This document shows positions 61,964 through 64,000 of a stretch of 64,000 nt of DNA, in pieces. How positions within the stretch are numbered: position 1 is the stretch's first letter; the number at the start of each line of letters is the position of its first letter. The stretch is from Ohtaekwangia sp035628875. Lineage in GTDB: Bacteria > Bacteroidota > Bacteroidia > Cytophagales > Cyclobacteriaceae. The stretch covers positions 1 to 64,000 of the forward strand of contig DASPIZ010000044.1 in the NCBI GenBank assembly GCA_035628875.1, read 5' to 3'. The translations under genes and the position numbers were made by a program. The notes beneath the pieces are model-generated. The model saw nothing but the letters and a program-made list of their open reading frames with translations, searched no databases and had not been told where the DNA came from.

Positions 61964-62924
61964 TTATTTATATGATATTAGCATAATCGTTCCGCTTCTC
62001 AACGAAGAGCGATTTGTAAAGAATTTAATTGCGTCCTTATTAAAAGCGGATGGAATTAAAAAGGAATTATTATTGGTAGATGGTGGCTCTACAGATCAAA
62101 CCGTTACCATTATTCGTCAGGTTATGGCAGAAAATGCTGATGTGAAACTGGTCACCAATCCAGCGCGGTTTGTGAGCCATGGTTTTAACAAGGCCTTTCA
62201 TGTAGCCACTGGCAACTACATCGCCCTGGTAGGCGCTCATGCTGTATACGCTGATGCATACTTTAAATCCGGTATCATGGAATTAGAAAACGGCACCTGT
62301 GACGCTGTAGGAGGACCGTTATTTCAAAAGGGAAAAAATGATACAGGCAAAGCCATCGCATATGCCATGAGTACAAAACTTGGTGTTGGCGGAACCGAAT
62401 TCCGAACCGAAAGTACACGCATGTACGTTGATAGTGTCGCATTTGCCATTTACAGCCGTAAAATTTTTGAAAAGGTTGGCTTGCTTGATGAAGACCTGAT
62501 TCGAAACCAGGACGATGAATTCCACTATAGGGTAAACAAAGCGGGTTTTAGAATGTTGATGATCCCTGAAATGAAAGCGGAGTATTATGTAAGGGATAGT
62601 TTATCTGGTCTTTATAAGCAATATTTTGGCTATGGATATTACAAACCGCTGGTTTTAAAGAAAGTGCCGGAGGGCGTACGGTTCCGGCACCTTATTCCCG
62701 CTTTCTTTACGGTATACATCTTTTCACTACCGATTGCTTTTTTCTACCCTGTCTATGCCCTCCCTTTATTGTTGTATTTATCACTCATTGTAATTTTTGC
62801 GATCAAAAGTCCATTAAATATCGCGGCAAAGCACATAGCTTTGTGTGTATATCCTATTTTGCATTTTGCGTACGGGTTAGGTTTTATAAAGGGACTTAAA
62901 CTTATTTTCTCACTGGACAAATGA
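61944..62924 (+). CDS. Glycosyltransferase family 2 protein (ExoA-like)
   Basis: A 326-residue GT-A transferase with C-terminal membrane helices. Motifs are DISIIVPLLNEERFVKN, LLVDGGSTDQTVTII, NKAFHVATGNYIALVGAHA (GAHA in place of the usual DxD, as in ExoA-type enzymes) and LIRNQDDEFHYRVNKAG. Two to three helices lie after residue 240 (IPAFFTVYIFSLPIAFFYP). The start at the ATG 61944 is chosen; it overlaps the GNAT gene by 20 bases. It transfers a sugar at the inner membrane. Confidence 0.9.
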   Translation: MQKSVDSYLYDISIIVPLLNEERFVKNLIASLLKADGIKKELLLVDGGSTDQTVTIIRQVMAENADVKLVTNPARFVSHGFNKAFHVATGNYIALVGAHAVYADAYFKSGIMELENGTCDAVGGPLFQKGKNDTGKAIAYAMSTKLGVGGTEFRTESTRMYVDSVAFAIYSRKIFEKVGLLDEDLIRNQDDEFHYRVNKAGFRMLMIPEMKAEYYVRDSLSGLYKQYFGYGYYKPLVLKKVPEGVRFRHLIPAFFTVYIFSLPIAFFYPVYALPLLLYLSLIVIFAIKSPLNIAAKHIALCVYPILHFAYGLGFIKGLKLIFSLDK

Positions 62925-64000
62925 TGAATATTCCTTTCTCTCCGCCTTATATTGACGACGAAGTTAAACAAGAGGTTTTAAGCACGTTGGATTCTGGTTG
63001 GATCACGTCTGGTCCCAAAGTCGTAGCGTTAGAGAAGTTAGTTGCCGAAAAGACTTCCCTCGGCCATGTGGTGTGTTGTAACTCTGCTACATCCGGGTTG
63101 CTTTTAATGCTCCACTGGTATGGAATAGGAAAAGGGGATGAAGTAATCATACCGGCTTACACGTATGCTGCAACGGCGTTGGTGGTTATACATGCAGGAG
63201 CAACTCCGGTTATGGTCGATGTAGCTGACGACTTCAATATCGACATTGAAAAAATCAGGAATAAAATCACTGAAAAAACAAAGGCAATCATACCCGTTGA
63301 CATTGCAGGTTGGCCTTGTGATTATGATAAAATTTTCAATTTGGTTGACAGTGATAATATAAAAACACGATTTACCCCAGCGAACGATAAGCAAAAGCAA
63401 TTGGGAAGAATTATGGTTCTTTCTGATGCGGCGCATTCCATCGGTGCAATTTATAACAACATTCCAAGTGGGAAATGTGCTGATTTTACCGTTTTTTCTT
63501 TTCACGCCGTAAAAAATGTAACGACTGCTGAAGGTGGAGCTGTTTGTATTCATGTTCCGGATGATTTGTTTGATCATGGCAAGATTTATAAAGAATTAAA
63601 ATTAATGTCGCTGAACGGCCAGACAAAAGATGCTTTTACGAAGAACCAGGGTGGTGGCTGGCGATATGATATTGTGATGGCCGGATATAAAATCAACATG
63701 CCGGACATCTGTGCTGCGATCGGGTTGGCACAACTCAAAAAATATCACCAGGTGATATTACCGGCACGCAAGAAGGTTTTCGATGCCTATTCCGTTGCGT
63801 TCCAGAAATATTCATGGGCCCAATTACCGCCACTCGATAACGAAATGAAAACATCTTCTTATCATCTTTATGCGTTGAGAATCGTTAACATTACGGAAGC
63901 ACAGCGCGATAAGATGATAGATTACATTGCACAACATGGCGTTGCAGTTAATGTACATTTTCAGCCCTTACCATTACTTACTCTTTTTAAAGAGCGGGGT
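62921..64000 (+). CDS. DegT/DnrJ/EryC1 aminotransferase, cut by right edge
   Basis: PLP-dependent sugar aminotransferase, open at the window end (360 residues seen). The start FSPPYIDDEVKQEVLSTLDS and WITSGPKVVALEKL, then CCNSATSGLLLML, PAYTYAATAL, LSDAAHSIGA and the PLP Lys in FSFHAVKNVTTAEGGAV, are all family signatures. YKINMPDICAAIGLAQL follows. The start overlaps the GT2 stop (ATGA); a second ATG directly follows. It is distinct from PseC, so the polymer may contain a second amino sugar. The keto-sugar substrate cannot be told from sequence. Confidence 0.93.
   Translation, partial: MMNIPFSPPYIDDEVKQEVLSTLDSGWITSGPKVVALEKLVAEKTSLGHVVCCNSATSGLLLMLHWYGIGKGDEVIIPAYTYAATALVVIHAGATPVMVDVADDFNIDIEKIRNKITEKTKAIIPVDIAGWPCDYDKIFNLVDSDNIKTRFTPANDKQKQLGRIMVLSDAAHSIGAIYNNIPSGKCADFTVFSFHAVKNVTTAEGGAVCIHVPDDLFDHGKIYKELKLMSLNGQTKDAFTKNQGGGWRYDIVMAGYKINMPDICAAIGLAQLKKYHQVILPARKKVFDAYSVAFQKYSWAQLPPLDNEMKTSSYHLYALRIVNITEAQRDKMIDYIAQHGVAVNVHFQPLPLLTLFKERG

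Overview
The window looks like chromosomal DNA of a Bacteroidota bacterium, most likely a Cytophagales (Chryseolinea/Ohtaekwangia-like) soil or freshwater species. This is inferred from Bacteroidota-type promoters (TTG, then 19-22 bases, then TAnnTTTG), tRNAs without an encoded CCA, weak Shine-Dalgarno sites, Bat-like aerotolerance genes, MORN-variant and PepSY-like secreted proteins, Kdo genes and a Wza/Wzc surface-polysaccharide locus. No rRNA, CRISPR array, insertion sequence transposase or prophage was seen.

Region 1 (1-19.4 kb) is mostly minus-strand housekeeping and accessory genes. They include ribonuclease Z (cut by the left edge), a STAS protein, purC, a MORN-repeat protein, a thiolase, a short VWA/TPR/TPR Bat-like cluster, a CheY-like regulator and a GNAT enzyme. 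Three plus-strand tRNAs follow (Ser-GCT, Arg-TCT, Pro-TGG). Then come an AI-2E family permease, a glucose dehydrogenase and GH15 hydrolase pair, a voltage-gated-like ion channel, a PepSY-like protein and a penicillin acylase family enzyme. Region 2 (19.7-27.8 kb, plus strand) holds kdsC and kdsA for Kdo, then an SLC13 permease with cysC, cysD, cysN and cysQ, which together import sulfate, make PAPS and remove PAP.

Region 3 (28-64 kb, plus strand) is a large surface polysaccharide locus. It starts with GDP-fucose synthesis (fcl, gmd), a UDP-HexNAc dehydrogenase and a UDP-HexNAc 4-epimerase. From the Wza-like lipoprotein at 34.3 kb to the right edge the genes are tightly packed and mostly overlapping, so they probably form one transcription unit of about 30 kb. 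It carries Wza, Wzc, a complete pseudaminic acid pathway (PseB, PseC, PseF, a PseG-PseH fusion, PseI), a flippase, a Wzy-like polymerase/ligase, about five glycosyltransferases, UDP-GlcNAc 2-epimerase, acyltransferases and deacetylases. Among these sits an unusual set of amide-bond type enzymes: a CapA protein, a FemAB-like protein, two ATP-grasp proteins and an asparagine-synthetase-like protein that lacks the glutaminase cysteine. No initiating sugar-phosphate transferase is visible, so the locus probably continues beyond 64 kb.

The spaces between genes are unusually structured. One repeat family is a composite of four short tandem-repeat modules in a mostly fixed order, seen at about nine sites. 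A second family is REPIN-like: about 290 bp bounded by 14-bp inverted ends that are themselves palindromic. A third copy of the second family appears split by a GIY-YIG nuclease gene, and a GIY-YIG remnant abuts tRNA-Arg. The two leading candidates for something undescribed are the GIY-YIG/REPIN-like element and the amide-ligation cassette in the polysaccharide operon.
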